A stretch of 64,000 bases of DNA from JACMLD01 sp039919885 (lineage in GTDB: Bacteria > Bacteroidota > Bacteroidia > Chitinophagales > Chitinophagaceae): NCBI GenBank assembly GCA_039919885.1, contig JBDSEV010000015.1, positions 75,106 to 139,105 on the forward strand, written 5' to 3'. Of this stretch, positions 38,762-47,848 are shown piece by piece. The translations under genes and the position numbers were made by a program. Numbering within the stretch: position 1 is the stretch's first letter; each line of letters starts with the position of its first letter. The notes under the pieces were generated by a model. That model saw only the letters and a program-made list of their open reading frames with translations. It was not told the origin of the DNA and searched no databases.

Positions 38762-39724
38762 TCATCGCTCCAGGTTGAACAAACTATCAACAAATTCGTG
38801 CTTGTCAAATACCAGCAGGTCCTCCATTTTTTCACCCACCCCAATAAATTTAACCGGAATTTTAAACTGGTTTGCAATGGCAAGTACCACACCGCCTTTT
38901 GCCGTACCGTCCAGCTTCGTAATGGTAAGTGCCGTCACTTCCGTAGCGGCGGTAAAATGTTTGGCTTGTTCCAATGCATTCTGGCCCGTTGATCCATCCA
39001 GTACCAGCATCACTTCATGGGGGGCATCCGGAATTACTTTTTGAATAACCCGCTTTATTTTGCCTAGTTCCTCCATGAGGTGGAGTTTGTTGTGCAACCG
39101 GCCTGCCGTATCAATAATAATCACCTCGCTGCCTTTTGCCACACCGCTTTGCACGGTGTCAAAAGCCACGGCCGCCGGATCGCTGCCCATGTCCTGCTTC
39201 ACAATAGGAACACCGGCCCGTTCACTCCAGATGGTCAATTGTTCAACCGCCGCCGCCCTGAAAGTATCTGCCGCACCAAGTAGCACAGATTTCCCGCCTT
39301 TTTTAAAATTATTGGCCAGTTTACCGATAGTTGTGGTTTTACCCACCCCATTAACACCCACCACCAGGATAACATAAGGGTTGGCGGGCATTGGGGAAGT
39401 GAAGGTGTACTGACTGCCTGGCGCCGCATCTACCAACAGGGTTTCAATCTCCTGCTGCAGTATTTTGTTGAGGTCGCTGGTACTTACATATTTATCTTTT
39501 GCCACCCGTTTTTCAATCCGGTCAATAATCTGAATAGTTGTGTCGATGCCCACATCGGCACTTACCAGTGCGTCTTCCAGGTTATCCAGCACTTCTTCAT
39601 CTACCGTGCTTTTGCCCGCAATGGCCTTTGTAATCTTTGAAAGAAACCCCTCTTTGGTTTTTTGTAAGCCCTGGTCGAGCGTTTCTTTCTCTTTTTTGCC
39701 GAATAGTTTATCAAATAATCCCAT
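38762..39724 (-). CDS. ftsY: Signal recognition particle receptor FtsY
   Basis: SRP-type GTPase at the membrane that docks the SRP-ribosome complex for co-translational insertion. After a short charged N-domain (the acidic A-domain of E. coli is absent, as is common outside proteobacteria) come G1 GVNGVGKTTTIGKLA, the DTFRAAAVEQL motif, G3 DTAGRLHNK and G4 TKLDGTAKGGVVL, ending FIGVGEKMEDLLVFDKHEFVDSLF. At 320 aa it is full length. It is last in the rpmB-rpmG-DUF4295-ftsY run, a layout conserved in Bacteroidota. Confidence 0.97.
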   Translation of the reverse strand: MGLFDKLFGKKEKETLDQGLQKTKEGFLSKITKAIAGKSTVDEEVLDNLEDALVSADVGIDTTIQIIDRIEKRVAKDKYVSTSDLNKILQQEIETLLVDAAPGSQYTFTSPMPANPYVILVVGVNGVGKTTTIGKLANNFKKGGKSVLLGAADTFRAAAVEQLTIWSERAGVPIVKQDMGSDPAAVAFDTVQSGVAKGSEVIIIDTAGRLHNKLHLMEELGKIKRVIQKVIPDAPHEVMLVLDGSTGQNALEQAKHFTAATEVTALTITKLDGTAKGGVVLAIANQFKIPVKFIGVGEKMEDLLVFDKHEFVDSLFNLER

Positions 39725-39922
39725 AATTAAGGTTTAAGGTAAAAGGTAGCATAGACACGGGGTGAAGCAACAAGAACATTCCGCCGAAAAACCGTTTGTG
39801 GCACAAACCCTCCGCCCGGCACCCATTCTATTACAAACATAACCAAAGCGCTGCGCAAACGGTTCCTTCACAGGCATTTTTCGTAACCGCGACGTTTTCA
39901 CTTAATGCCTGTTTAAAACAGA

Positions 39923-39956
39923 AAAAGCCGTTCCGAAGAAATTCAGAACAGCTTTT
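39923..39956 (-). terminator. Hairpin after the ribosomal protein cluster, before ftsY
   Basis: Arms GAACAGCTTTT rc-paired with AAAAGCCGTTC (39946-39956 with 39923-39933, one mismatch), followed on the minus strand by TTTTC. The T-run is short, so some read-through into ftsY is likely. Confidence 0.55.
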
Positions 39957-39975
39957 AATATCGTACAACCGGCAA

Positions 39976-40146
39976 TTATTTAGCTGCCAGAAATTCTTTC
40001 ACTTTGTCTTTGTGCACAATCGCTTCTTTAAAAGTATAAGCGCCGGACTTAGGGCTACGGATAGCCTTGATCACTTTTGTCCAGTTTTTTGCATCGGCAG
40101 ATGCTTTTAAATCTTTTTTCTGCGCGGTCTTAGCTGCTTTTGCCAT
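39976..40146 (-). CDS. DUF4295 small basic protein linked to ribosomal genes
   Basis: A 56-aa protein, MAKAAKTAQKKDLKASADAK then NWTKVIKAIRSPKSGAYTFK and EAIVHKDKVKEFLAAK, found by reading the gap after rpmG. DUF4295 proteins occur in Bacteroidota directly after rpmG; their high Lys/Arg content and position suggest a ribosome-associated role, which is unproved. The start ATG at 40146 is 29 bp after the L33 stop. It is easily missed because of its size. Confidence 0.9.
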   Translation of the reverse strand: MAKAAKTAQKKDLKASADAKNWTKVIKAIRSPKSGAYTFKEAIVHKDKVKEFLAAK

Positions 40147-40175
40147 GACGAAATATAATTAAAAGATGAGTTAAA

Positions 40176-40358
40176 TTACTTGATTTCTTTGTGTACAGTT
40201 ACCTTTTTCAGGATCGCATTGAATTTCTTCAATTCGATACGTTCAGGGGTATTTTTTTTATTCTTTACGGTAATGTAACGGCTGGTACCCGGTTTGCCGC
40301 TGGTTTTGTGTTCTGTACATTCCAGGATAACCTGTACCCTGTTTCCTTTCTTTGCCAT
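40176..40358 (-). CDS. rpmG: 50S ribosomal protein L33
   Basis: A 60-aa large-subunit protein. MAKKGNRVQVILECTEHK then SRYITVKNKKNTPERIELKKFN is the Bacteroidota L33. It lacks the four-Cys zinc motif (only one Cys is seen), so it is the zinc-independent type. It follows rpmB by 30 bp in one transcript. Confidence 0.97.
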   Translation of the reverse strand: MAKKGNRVQVILECTEHKTSGKPGTSRYITVKNKKNTPERIELKKFNAILKKVTVHKEIK

Positions 40359-40388
40359 TGTTAGGGAAATTTAATTAGTTTGTATTAC

Positions 40389-40625
40389 TTATATATGTGT
40401 TCCTTTAGCCCTCAATTCCTTTACCACGGTATACAGACCTTTCTTATTAATCGTGCGTATGCCATCCGTCGTTAACTTCAGCGTAATCCACTTATCTTCT
40501 TCTGCAAGAAAGAAACGCTTTGTTTGCAGGTTGGGCAAAAAACGACGCTTGGTTTTTATATTCGAGTGAGACACTTTGTTCCCCGTTACCGGAACCTTAC
40601 CGGTTACCTGACATACTCTGGCCAT
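40389..40625 (-). CDS. rpmB: 50S ribosomal protein L28
   Basis: A 78-aa large-subunit protein, MARVCQVTGKVPVTGNKVSHSNIKTKRRF then LPNLQTKRFFLAEEDKW. The frame extends three codons upstream to 40634, but MARVCQVTGK is the family start. First gene of the rpmB-rpmG-DUF4295 cluster with a promoter 22 bp upstream. Confidence 0.97.
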   Translation of the reverse strand: MARVCQVTGKVPVTGNKVSHSNIKTKRRFLPNLQTKRFFLAEEDKWITLKLTTDGIRTINKKGLYTVVKELRAKGTHI

Positions 40626-40646
40626 GATGTACAAAATTTAGGACGG

Positions 40647-40679
40647 CAAAGGTAGGGAAAGGCTACCAATTATCACAAA
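40647..40679 (-). promoter_or_regulatory. Promoter of rpmB-rpmG-DUF4295(-ftsY)
   Basis: Minus strand TTTG (40679-40676), 21-bp spacer, TACCTTTG (40654-40647), an exact -7 consensus. Predicted start near 40642 and a leader under 20 nt. Confidence 0.7.
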
Positions 40680-40868
40680 GAAAATCAAGGTTTTTCGTTA
40701 ACTGGCCGGGCAGGACTGGAAACCGCTTGAGTTTACCCCAGAAATAATGCGCTGCGGCGGCATTTCTAAGGGCTAAAACAAGGTTTAGCGCTTTTTCAAT
40801 TATTTTCATTTTTTTATGCTACCTCATTTTTAATTAGCAGTGCCCGTGCGGAAATAATAATTAATTAA

Positions 40869-40898
40869 TTTCAATTGCCAGGCTGTCTTTTACCTTGC
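40869..40898 (+). promoter_or_regulatory. Promoter of ppk-ppx-panB
   Basis: TTTC (40869-40872), 18-bp spacer, TACCTTGC (40891-40898). It overlaps the first codons of the extended ppk frame and so supports the start at 40934. Confidence 0.45.
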
Positions 40899-40933
40899 GT
40901 AAAACGGCCCAATATATGAACGGAGGGATAAAT

Positions 40934-43069
40934 ATGAAGAAAAAAACAATTACGAGAGATATCAGCTGGCTTTCATTTAATGCCCGTGTTTTACAGGAAG
41001 CTGCTGATAACACGGTTCCGCTGAAAGAACGAATTAAATTCCTTGGTATCTTTTCTAACAATACGGATGAATTTTTCAGGGTGCGCGTGGCCACCCTCAA
41101 ACGGATGATTGAGTTGGAAAACAAAACGCATAAGGCCAAAGCCAATATGCACATGGAAGAAAGCCCGGAAAAAATTCTGGAGGAAATCCAGTTGATTGTA
41201 CTCCGGCAGCAAAATGAATTTAACCGCGTTTGGGAAGAAATTACCGGTGAGCTGCAGAAAGAAAAAATATTTTTAGTAACTGAAAAACAGTTGAACCGGG
41301 AACAGAAAGTATTTGTGCAAAGGCATTTTGAAGAAGAAGTACGCTCCAATATTATTCCCCTGATGATAGAAAACATTCCGCAAGTGCCTTACCTGCGCGA
41401 TAAATCCATCTACCTGGGCGTGGTGATGTCTTCCAGGAAAAGTGGGTACAAGCAAAAATATGCGCTTATAGAAATTCCGAGCCGGGCACTGGGACGCTTT
41501 ATCCTGCTGCCCTCCGCCCCCGGCGAGCAGCACATCATTCTGCTGGAAGACATCGTCCGCTTTAACCTGCCTTCCATTTTCTCTTATTTTGCTTTTGACA
41601 AATTTGATTCCTGGATATTTAAGGTAACAAGGGATGCGGAAATAGATATTGATAACGACGTCTCTACCACACTCATTCAGAAAATAGAAAAAGGTATCAA
41701 AAACCGGCGGCGGGGTAAACCGGTTCGGTTTGTGTACGACAGGGAAATTGATGCCGGGCTGCTGGAATTCCTCATGCGCAAAATGAACATGAGTAAAAAA
41801 GACAACCTTATACCCGGTGGCCGCATTCATAATTTCCGGCATTTTATGGATTTTCCCGATATCATCCCTAAGAAAAGCCAGCGTAAAAAACCTTTCACGC
41901 ATCCACTGCTGATGGGTACCAAACGCGTAACAGATGTGGTGTTGGAAAAAGACATTTTACTGAGTTTCCCCTACCACTCTTATAATGGCGTGCTGGATAT
42001 GCTGCGCGAAGCCGCCATGGACCCGCACGTTACCGCCATCAAAGTAACGGCCTACCGGCTGGCATCTAACTCCAAAGTGATTAATGCGCTTGTAAATGCC
42101 GTTAGAAATGGCAAGCAGGTTACCGTTATGATGGAGCTAAGGGCGCGGTTCGATGAAGAAGCCAACCTTGAATGGAAAGAACGGCTGGAAGAGGAAGGCG
42201 TAAAAGTGCTGATTGGCTTACCAAACATGAAAGTGCATGCTAAATTATGCCTTATTAAAAAAAGGGTTAATAATTACACAACCCATTACGGCTTTGTGAG
42301 TACAGGCAACCTGAATGAAAAAACGGCTACTATATACGGCGATCAGTGCCTGCTGACTTCAAACAGGGCCATCATGGCCGATGTAAACAAGATCTTCTTA
42401 TACCTTGAAAAGCCCAAAGAAGGAGAAAAATACATCAGCGCCTGCAAAACGCTTATCCCCTGCCCTACCGGCCTGCGTACCCATTTGCTGAGAATGATAC
42501 AAAAAGAAATAAGGCTGGCAGAAAAAGGAAAGCCTGCTTCCATTACCCTCAAAGTAAATTCACTGTCTGATGAAGAATTGATTTTTAAACTCTATGAAGC
42601 TGCGAAAGCGGGCGTGGCATTAAAACTGATTGTAAGAGGCATTTTTTGTATGTATACAGAAAATAAAAAATTTATTATTCCTGTAAAGGCCATTAGTATT
42701 GTAGATGAATACCTGGAACATGCCAGAATTTTTATTTTTAACAATGGTGGAAAAGAAAGGGTTTTTATTTCCTCCGCAGATTGGATGGTAAGAAATATTG
42801 ATCACCGGCTGGAAGTTACTTGTCCTATTTTCAACAGTGATATTAAGAAAGTGTTGAAAACTATTCTCGATATTCAGTTGAATGCTAATGTGAAAGCCAG
42901 AATTTTGAACAATGAGCTCAGCAATGAATATGTGAAGTCAAACGGAAAAAAAGTTCGTGCACAGGTGGAAATATACAATTACCTGCACAGCACCGTAAAA
43001 AGTGTTCTGCCGGAGACCGAAACAAAAGAACCCCTGATGCCGGCAGTTGTTTATCCCGGTATCATGTAA
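40934..43069 (+). CDS. ppk: Polyphosphate kinase 1
   Basis: Reversibly builds inorganic polyphosphate from ATP at the inner face of the membrane. Of about 711 aa, it begins with KTITRDISWLSFNARVLQEA, and has the phosphorylated His435 in NMKVHAKLCLIKK and the second PLD-like half with FVSTGNLNEKTA and SSADWMVRNIDHRLEV. The frame opens at 40895, but GGAGGG at 40922-40927, one of the few Shine-Dalgarno sites in the window, is 6 bp before the ATG at 40934. An exopolyphosphatase gene follows after 46 bp, so synthesis and breakdown are co-expressed. Confidence 0.96.
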   Translation: MKKKTITRDISWLSFNARVLQEAADNTVPLKERIKFLGIFSNNTDEFFRVRVATLKRMIELENKTHKAKANMHMEESPEKILEEIQLIVLRQQNEFNRVWEEITGELQKEKIFLVTEKQLNREQKVFVQRHFEEEVRSNIIPLMIENIPQVPYLRDKSIYLGVVMSSRKSGYKQKYALIEIPSRALGRFILLPSAPGEQHIILLEDIVRFNLPSIFSYFAFDKFDSWIFKVTRDAEIDIDNDVSTTLIQKIEKGIKNRRRGKPVRFVYDREIDAGLLEFLMRKMNMSKKDNLIPGGRIHNFRHFMDFPDIIPKKSQRKKPFTHPLLMGTKRVTDVVLEKDILLSFPYHSYNGVLDMLREAAMDPHVTAIKVTAYRLASNSKVINALVNAVRNGKQVTVMMELRARFDEEANLEWKERLEEEGVKVLIGLPNMKVHAKLCLIKKRVNNYTTHYGFVSTGNLNEKTATIYGDQCLLTSNRAIMADVNKIFLYLEKPKEGEKYISACKTLIPCPTGLRTHLLRMIQKEIRLAEKGKPASITLKVNSLSDEELIFKLYEAAKAGVALKLIVRGIFCMYTENKKFIIPVKAISIVDEYLEHARIFIFNNGGKERVFISSADWMVRNIDHRLEVTCPIFNSDIKKVLKTILDIQLNANVKARILNNELSNEYVKSNGKKVRAQVEIYNYLHSTVKSVLPETETKEPLMPAVVYPGIM

Positions 43070-43115
43070 TACGGTCGGGTCAATAAAACGAAATCATCCT
43101 TAAAACTACTACACA

Positions 43116-44012
43116 TTGAGACTGGCAGCAATTGATATTGGAAGTAACGCAGCCCGGCTGCTGATTGCTGACGTACTAAGAAACGCCGAAGGCAAACCCG
43201 ATTTTAACAAACTCAACCTTATACGGGTACCTTTAAGGCTCGGGTTCGACGTGTTTGAGAAAAAAGAAATTTCTCCGGAAAAAATTGAGATGATCTTACA
43301 AACCATGATGGCCTACAAGTGCCTGATTGATGTGTATTCCGTAAAGCATCTGAAAGCGTGCGCCACTTCGGCGATGCGCGACGCAGTCAATTCACCCGAA
43401 ATAATAGAACGTGTAAAAAAAGAAACCGGCATAGAAATAAAAGTTATCAGTGGTGATGAAGAGGCTTCCGTAATTTATGAAAACCACGTGGCTGAAAACC
43501 TGGATAAAGACCATTCTTATCTGTATATCGACGTAGGCGGAGGAAGTACCGAAATAACTTTCTTCAGCCAGAACCAATTGGTCTTCAAACAGTCTTTTAA
43601 TATTGGCACCATCCGCCTGCTGAAAAACCAGGTAACAGAAACGCACTGGGATGAGTTAAAAGAATACATCCGCGACAAAATAAAAGGACATAAAGAAGTA
43701 GTTGCTATCGGCACCGGTGGAAATATTAATAAGGTTTTTTCCATGTCGAAAAAGAAAGATGGCAAGCCGCTTCCCCTGGAGTTGCTGAAAGATTATTACA
43801 AAGAGCTCGGCAGCTTTTCTCTATATGCGCGCATGCGGGCCTATAACCTGCGTGAAGACCGGGCCGATGTAATTTTACCCGCCATCCAGATATACATTAA
43901 TGTAATGCGCTGGGCATCCATTGAAGAAATTTACGTACCCAAAATAGGCCTGGCAGACGGGCTTTTGCATACCTTGTACGATGATGTAAGATTGAAAGAA
44001 ACTTTTGTCTAA
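43116..44012 (+). CDS. Exopolyphosphatase / GppA family phosphatase
   Basis: Acts on polyphosphate or pppGpp, releasing phosphate. It has the actin-like ATPase fold: LAAIDIGSNAARLLI (phosphate 1), TSAMRDAVN, DVGGGSTEITFF (phosphate 2) and IGTGGNINK. At 298 aa it is the short form without the C-terminal HD domain. The start codon is TTG at 43116: an in-frame TAA at 43101 leaves no ATG or GTG before the first motif. Directly downstream of ppk, so polyphosphate is the likely substrate. Confidence 0.93.
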   Translation: MRLAAIDIGSNAARLLIADVLRNAEGKPDFNKLNLIRVPLRLGFDVFEKKEISPEKIEMILQTMMAYKCLIDVYSVKHLKACATSAMRDAVNSPEIIERVKKETGIEIKVISGDEEASVIYENHVAENLDKDHSYLYIDVGGGSTEITFFSQNQLVFKQSFNIGTIRLLKNQVTETHWDELKEYIRDKIKGHKEVVAIGTGGNINKVFSMSKKKDGKPLPLELLKDYYKELGSFSLYARMRAYNLREDRADVILPAIQIYINVMRWASIEEIYVPKIGLADGLLHTLYDDVRLKETFV

Positions 44013-44040
44013 CACTATCTCAGGAATTCAAAACGCAGGC

Positions 44041-44856
44041 ATGTCAACACACAAAGAAGTAAAAAAAATAACAACCCACACGCTGCAAAAAATGAAAGAT
44101 GCGGGAGAAAAAATTGCCATGATAACGGCATATGATTTTTCTTTTGCGAAGATCTTTGACGCGGCGGGCATTGACATTATACTGGTGGGCGATTCTGCCA
44201 GCAATGTAATGGCTGGGCATGAAACCACCCTACCCATTACACTCGACCAGATGTTATACCACGCTTCCTCCGTGGTTCGGGGCGCGGAGCGCTGCCTGAT
44301 TGTAGTTGATCTGCCATTTGGGTCTTACCAGGGAAACTCAAAAGAAGCGCTCAATTCTACCATCCGAATCATGAAAGAAACCGGTGCCCATTCCATTAAA
44401 CTGGAAGGCGGCGAAGAAGTGCTTGAATCCATCAGGCGAATTATCCTGTCCGGTGTACCAGTAATGGGTCACCTCGGATTAACCCCCCAATCCATTTATA
44501 AGTTTGGCACTTATACCGTGCGTGCCAAAGAAGAAGCAGAAGCAGCCAAGTTAAAAAAGGATGCTTTGCTATTGCAGGAAGCCGGTTGTTTTGCCCTTGT
44601 GCTGGAAAAAATTCCAGCGGCGCTGGCCAGGGAAGTCTCCGAAAGCCTGCGAATACCAACGATTGGTATCGGCGCCGGCAAACATTGCGACGGGCAAGTG
44701 CTGGTGATGCATGATATGCTGGGCATCAACACCGAATTTAAACCACGTTTTCTACGCAAATACCTGGATCTGTTTACCGCTGTAACAGGAGCCGTGCAGC
44801 ATTATGTTAAAGATGTTAAGACAAGTGATTTTCCGAGCGACAACGAACAATACTAA
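44041..44856 (+). CDS. panB: 3-methyl-2-oxobutanoate hydroxymethyltransferase
   Basis: First enzyme of pantothenate synthesis: adds a hydroxymethyl group from 5,10-methylene-THF to 2-oxoisovalerate to give ketopantoate. The 271-aa TIM barrel shows ITAYDFSFAKIFDAAGID, VGDSASNVMAGHETTLP, KLEGGEE, MGHLGLTPQS and the catalytic Glu in LVLEKIPAALA, then TIGIGAGKHCDGQVLVMHD. The frame can start at a TTG overlapping ppx, but the ATG at 44041 is preferred. 28 bp after ppx on the same strand; the link to polyphosphate is probably only transcriptional. Confidence 0.96.
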   Translation: MSTHKEVKKITTHTLQKMKDAGEKIAMITAYDFSFAKIFDAAGIDIILVGDSASNVMAGHETTLPITLDQMLYHASSVVRGAERCLIVVDLPFGSYQGNSKEALNSTIRIMKETGAHSIKLEGGEEVLESIRRIILSGVPVMGHLGLTPQSIYKFGTYTVRAKEEAEAAKLKKDALLLQEAGCFALVLEKIPAALAREVSESLRIPTIGIGAGKHCDGQVLVMHDMLGINTEFKPRFLRKYLDLFTAVTGAVQHYVKDVKTSDFPSDNEQY

Positions 44857-44939
44857 AAGGCTGGCTGGTGAGCGGCAGAATGACATCCGCCGTATCTTTT
44901 AAATTTCACCCGCGCCCCGTTACTTTTCCTTTTGTGAGT

Positions 44940-44960
44940 TTGTATACAGCGGGTATACAA
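44940..44960. promoter_or_regulatory. Palindrome in the gap after panB
   Basis: Perfect 8-bp arms TTGTATAC and GTATACAA with a 5-bp spacer. It looks like a dimeric regulator site but lies between two convergent gene ends, and it has no T-run. Confidence 0.35.
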
Positions 44961-45026
44961 TCTTAACCGCATATTAAGCTTCCTCATTCAACCGCCGTAG
45001 TCATGGATGCCCTTGTGAGGTTTTGC

Positions 45027-45482
45027 TTACTTTACTAATTTTTTATCGCTTAATGCATCTGCATCCAGCACATCGTACATCTTCACGTTTGAATATTTTA
45101 CCTGTATATTTTTGTACAATGTACTGCAGGGCGTGGGTGCCGTTACATTTTCAGCAATTTTGATTTTGGTATAGAAAAAAGCCTTCATGTGCTTTTTCTC
45201 TTTTTCCAGCACGCTGGTAGCAGTCGCAAAATCTGCTGATAATTCTCCGTTGTTAGTGCTTTGTGCAAATACGGCAATTAATTTTTCGTTTTCGTTATTT
45301 GATGCAACCCGTAAAATCTGGCAGGCACAAACTTTCGCCCTGTCGGCTTCAAACAAAGATTTTTGTTCTTTTAAAAGTGCTGAAAATGATTTGGGGAAAA
45401 TAACGTTGGTGGGTGTTCCGGAACCGGCAAAAGTTGCATTGAACAAAACGATGGCGATGGCCAGGGTAATGAAAAATTTCAT
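45027..45482 (-). CDS. Hypothetical secreted protein
   Basis: A 151-aa protein with a clear signal peptide (MKFFITLAIAIVLFNATFAG). I do not recognise the mature part: FPKSFSALLKEQKSLFEADRAKVCACQILRVASNN is followed by a helical Lys/Glu-rich middle (TSVLEKEKKHMKAFFYTKI) and a Thr/Pro/Cys segment; three cysteines are present, two of them as CAC. Composition and codon use look native. The gene stands alone; a terminator-like hairpin lies about 80 bp upstream of its start. Confidence 0.75.
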   Translation of the reverse strand: MKFFITLAIAIVLFNATFAGSGTPTNVIFPKSFSALLKEQKSLFEADRAKVCACQILRVASNNENEKLIAVFAQSTNNGELSADFATATSVLEKEKKHMKAFFYTKIKIAENVTAPTPCSTLYKNIQVKYSNVKMYDVLDADALSDKKLVK

Positions 45483-45827
45483 GGTACGAAGGGGTTATCA
45501 AGTTTACAAAAGGGTTACGGTTTTTTGGGGAGATTGAACTTGATAAAACCATCTGCTAGAAAATAAAAAAACCTGCAGATGCAGGTCTTTCATTGGGGGC
45601 TTGGATGACGTAAAACTTGCAAAAAAATTTTAAACCGCATAGCTTTTTGACAATTAATTTTTAATTTATTTAACATTGACTGGTTATCAGACGCTTGGAA
45701 ACGCGCATTTTCATCCATTGACCGATTAAAACAGTGTTTTACACTATTTTATTTTATGATCCGTGGGCCTATCTCTACCTTGAACGGTATTTAATGCACA
45801 AATACGCATGCTATTGACAATGACAAG
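45483..45827. other. 345-bp gap before the lytS-type kinase gene
   Basis: Contains the leftward hairpin-T-run at 45561-45586, an AT-rich stretch (45600-45670) and a -7-like TACCTTGA at 45776-45783 that could serve the rightward kinase gene 45 bp on. No clear -33 partner and no ORF of note on either strand. Confidence 0.4.
45561..45586 (-). terminator. Orphan leftward terminator or attenuator
   Basis: On the minus strand ACCTGCA-TC-TGCAGGT (45586-45571) is followed by TTTTTTATTT. No gene ends here: it sits upstream of the 45027-45482 start on the same strand, so it either attenuates that gene or ends a short unannotated transcript. Confidence 0.6.
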
Positions 45828-46907
45828 ATGAATTTGAATAAAAGGGTCCTCCAAATTATTATTCACACCGCTATCTGGGCGGGGTTCCTGTTACTGCCAT
45901 TCATCAATTTTTCAGGTCCGCGCGAAATGCCTTTCAACCCTGAGAGAAAGCTGCAATGGCTTTTTTTTACCAGCAACCTTTTTATGATAGGTTTTTATTA
46001 CCTGCATTCACTTGTCCTTATACCCAGGTTGTTGGCGGAAAGAAAAATTCTTTTATACGTATTGGGAATTTTCGGTGTTCTTGCACTGTTTATGATGCTC
46101 CCCGGCATTTATTTTAATTTTGTGGAAATGCCCCGTTTACCGTTTCGTGAACACCTGCCGCCACCCAACAGCATGCGACCCGGGGGCTTTGGCATGAAAC
46201 GCATAATGCCCTTTGCGTTTCCTGGCACTATCATGATGTTCCTGTTGATTTTGGTTATCAGCGGTGGAATTAAAATAATCAATCAATGGTTCAAAAGCGA
46301 ACACCGCACCGCGGAAATAGAAAAAGAAAAAATTACCACGGAATTAGCCCTCCTGCGGTCACAGGTAAACCCACACTTCCTTTTTAATACCCTAAACAAC
46401 ATATACGCGCTGGCCATCACCAATAGTGCAGATACGGCCACGGCCATAATGAAATTATCCAGCATTATGCGGTATGTGCTGGATGATGCCAAAAGCAATA
46501 TGGTTACACTCAACAAAGAAATCGGGTTCCTGGAAAATTATATTTCGCTGCAACGTGTAAGACTAACGGACAAAGCGGTTATTCATTTTTCTGCTGCCGG
46601 TAATACTGACGGAAAACAAATAGCGCCACTGCTGCTGATAGCCTTTGTCGAAAACGCCTTCAAATATGGCATCAGCACGCACCAGCCGGCAGTTATTGAA
46701 ATTTATTTAGAGGTTATCGGTAACAAGCTGCTTTTTACTGCAGGCAACCAGAAGTTTCAGCATACCAAAACAGGTACGCTACACACCGGCATCGGGCTGA
46801 ACAATACAAAACGAAGACTGGAACTGCTCTATTATAACAAACACACGCTGGCGATAGAAGACAAGACAAACTCTTTTTTAATAACCCTCACACTTGAACT
46901 GGCATGA
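45828..46907 (+). CDS. LytS-type sensor histidine kinase
   Basis: Membrane kinase of 359 aa with four N-terminal helices (about 8-28, 45-65, 74-95, 130-150) and no large external sensor loop, then a His_kinase domain with phosphoacceptor His183 in RSQVNPHFLFNTLNNIYAL and an ATPase part with LIAFVENAFKYG and GIGLNNTKRRLELLY. A Pro/Arg-rich loop (100-125) separates helices 3 and 4. Its stop overlaps the start of the LytTR regulator (ATGA), so the pair is translationally coupled. The signal is unknown. Confidence 0.93.
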   Translation: MNLNKRVLQIIIHTAIWAGFLLLPFINFSGPREMPFNPERKLQWLFFTSNLFMIGFYYLHSLVLIPRLLAERKILLYVLGIFGVLALFMMLPGIYFNFVEMPRLPFREHLPPPNSMRPGGFGMKRIMPFAFPGTIMMFLLILVISGGIKIINQWFKSEHRTAEIEKEKITTELALLRSQVNPHFLFNTLNNIYALAITNSADTATAIMKLSSIMRYVLDDAKSNMVTLNKEIGFLENYISLQRVRLTDKAVIHFSAAGNTDGKQIAPLLLIAFVENAFKYGISTHQPAVIEIYLEVIGNKLLFTAGNQKFQHTKTGTLHTGIGLNNTKRRLELLYYNKHTLAIEDKTNSFLITLTLELA

Positions 46908-47602
46908 TAAGCTGCATCGCAATAGATGATGAGCCGCTCGCATTGAGCGTACTAAAAGAATACATTAGTAAGGTGGCTTTCCTGGAACTGAAAGGTAGTT
47001 TTACGGATGCCTTCGCTGCACGCGCCTTCATTGTACAAGAAAAAATCGATCTCATTTTTCTTGATATTCAAATGCCCGATGTGAATGGTATCCAATTTTA
47101 CAATGACCTGCCTTGTAAGCCGATGGTCATCTTTACAACGGCCTACAGTGAGTATGCAGTGGAGGGATTTAATGTAAATGCCGTTGATTACTTATTAAAG
47201 CCTTTTGAATACAATCGTTTTGTAAAATCGGTGTATAGGGCACAAGAATACATCGAGTTTACGCTCAACCAGGAAATAAGGCGGACGTCCATTTTTGTGA
47301 AAGCAGATTACCAGCTGCTAAAGGTTAATCTAAATGATGTACTTTTTATTGAAGGGCTGGATGACTATATCCGCATTCACCTGTCTGACAATAAAAGTAT
47401 TCTTACCCTGATGAGCCTTAAATCCATTTCGGAAAAACTTCCGGGGGCGGAGTTCGTGCGCTGTCACCGTTCTTACATTGTAGCAGTAGATAAAATCAAC
47501 AAGGTAAGCAGTAAAAAAGTTGAAATCGGGCATAGAAATATCCCCATTGGTATCAGTTATGCAGTTGAATTCTTTAAAGCTATGGACAAAAAAACCCACT
47601 GA
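46904..47602 (+). CDS. LytTR response regulator
   Basis: A 232-aa regulator: receiver domain (about 1-118; DDEP, phosphoacceptor Asp54 in LIFLDIQMPDVNG, TTAYSEYAVEGF, Lys in VDYLLKPFEYNRF) and a C-terminal LytTR DNA-binding domain (about 130-228; FIEGLDDYIRIHL, LKSISEKLPGAEFVRCHRSYIVAVDKI). It is the partner of the kinase just upstream. Targets cannot be named; such pairs are abundant in Chitinophagaceae. Confidence 0.95.
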   Translation: MISCIAIDDEPLALSVLKEYISKVAFLELKGSFTDAFAARAFIVQEKIDLIFLDIQMPDVNGIQFYNDLPCKPMVIFTTAYSEYAVEGFNVNAVDYLLKPFEYNRFVKSVYRAQEYIEFTLNQEIRRTSIFVKADYQLLKVNLNDVLFIEGLDDYIRIHLSDNKSILTLMSLKSISEKLPGAEFVRCHRSYIVAVDKINKVSSKKVEIGHRNIPIGISYAVEFFKAMDKKTH

Positions 47603-47684
47603 CCCATTTGCTGGTAAAATTCATCTTATAATCAGTGCAATATCCTTGTTACGTATTGCGCAAATTGCGGGCATTTGGCAAAAA

Positions 47685-47719
47685 AAAGGATGTATGCTTT
47701 AAAAGCATACATCCTTTTA
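47685..47719. terminator. Bidirectional terminator between the two two-component systems
   Basis: Long inverted repeat AAAAGGATGTATGCTTT (47685-47701) / AAAAGCATACATCCTTTT (47702-47719), with A and T runs at both ends, between convergent operons. Confidence 0.85.
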
Positions 47720-47848
47720 AAATGAGAATGCAACCTAAAACCACCCAATGAAAAAATTATAAAACCTGCTAAAAAATTACTTCTATAAATTTCTCTAATA
47801 AAATCCTTAACACAAAAAAAATAAATTAAAAACTTATTAAATAAAAGC

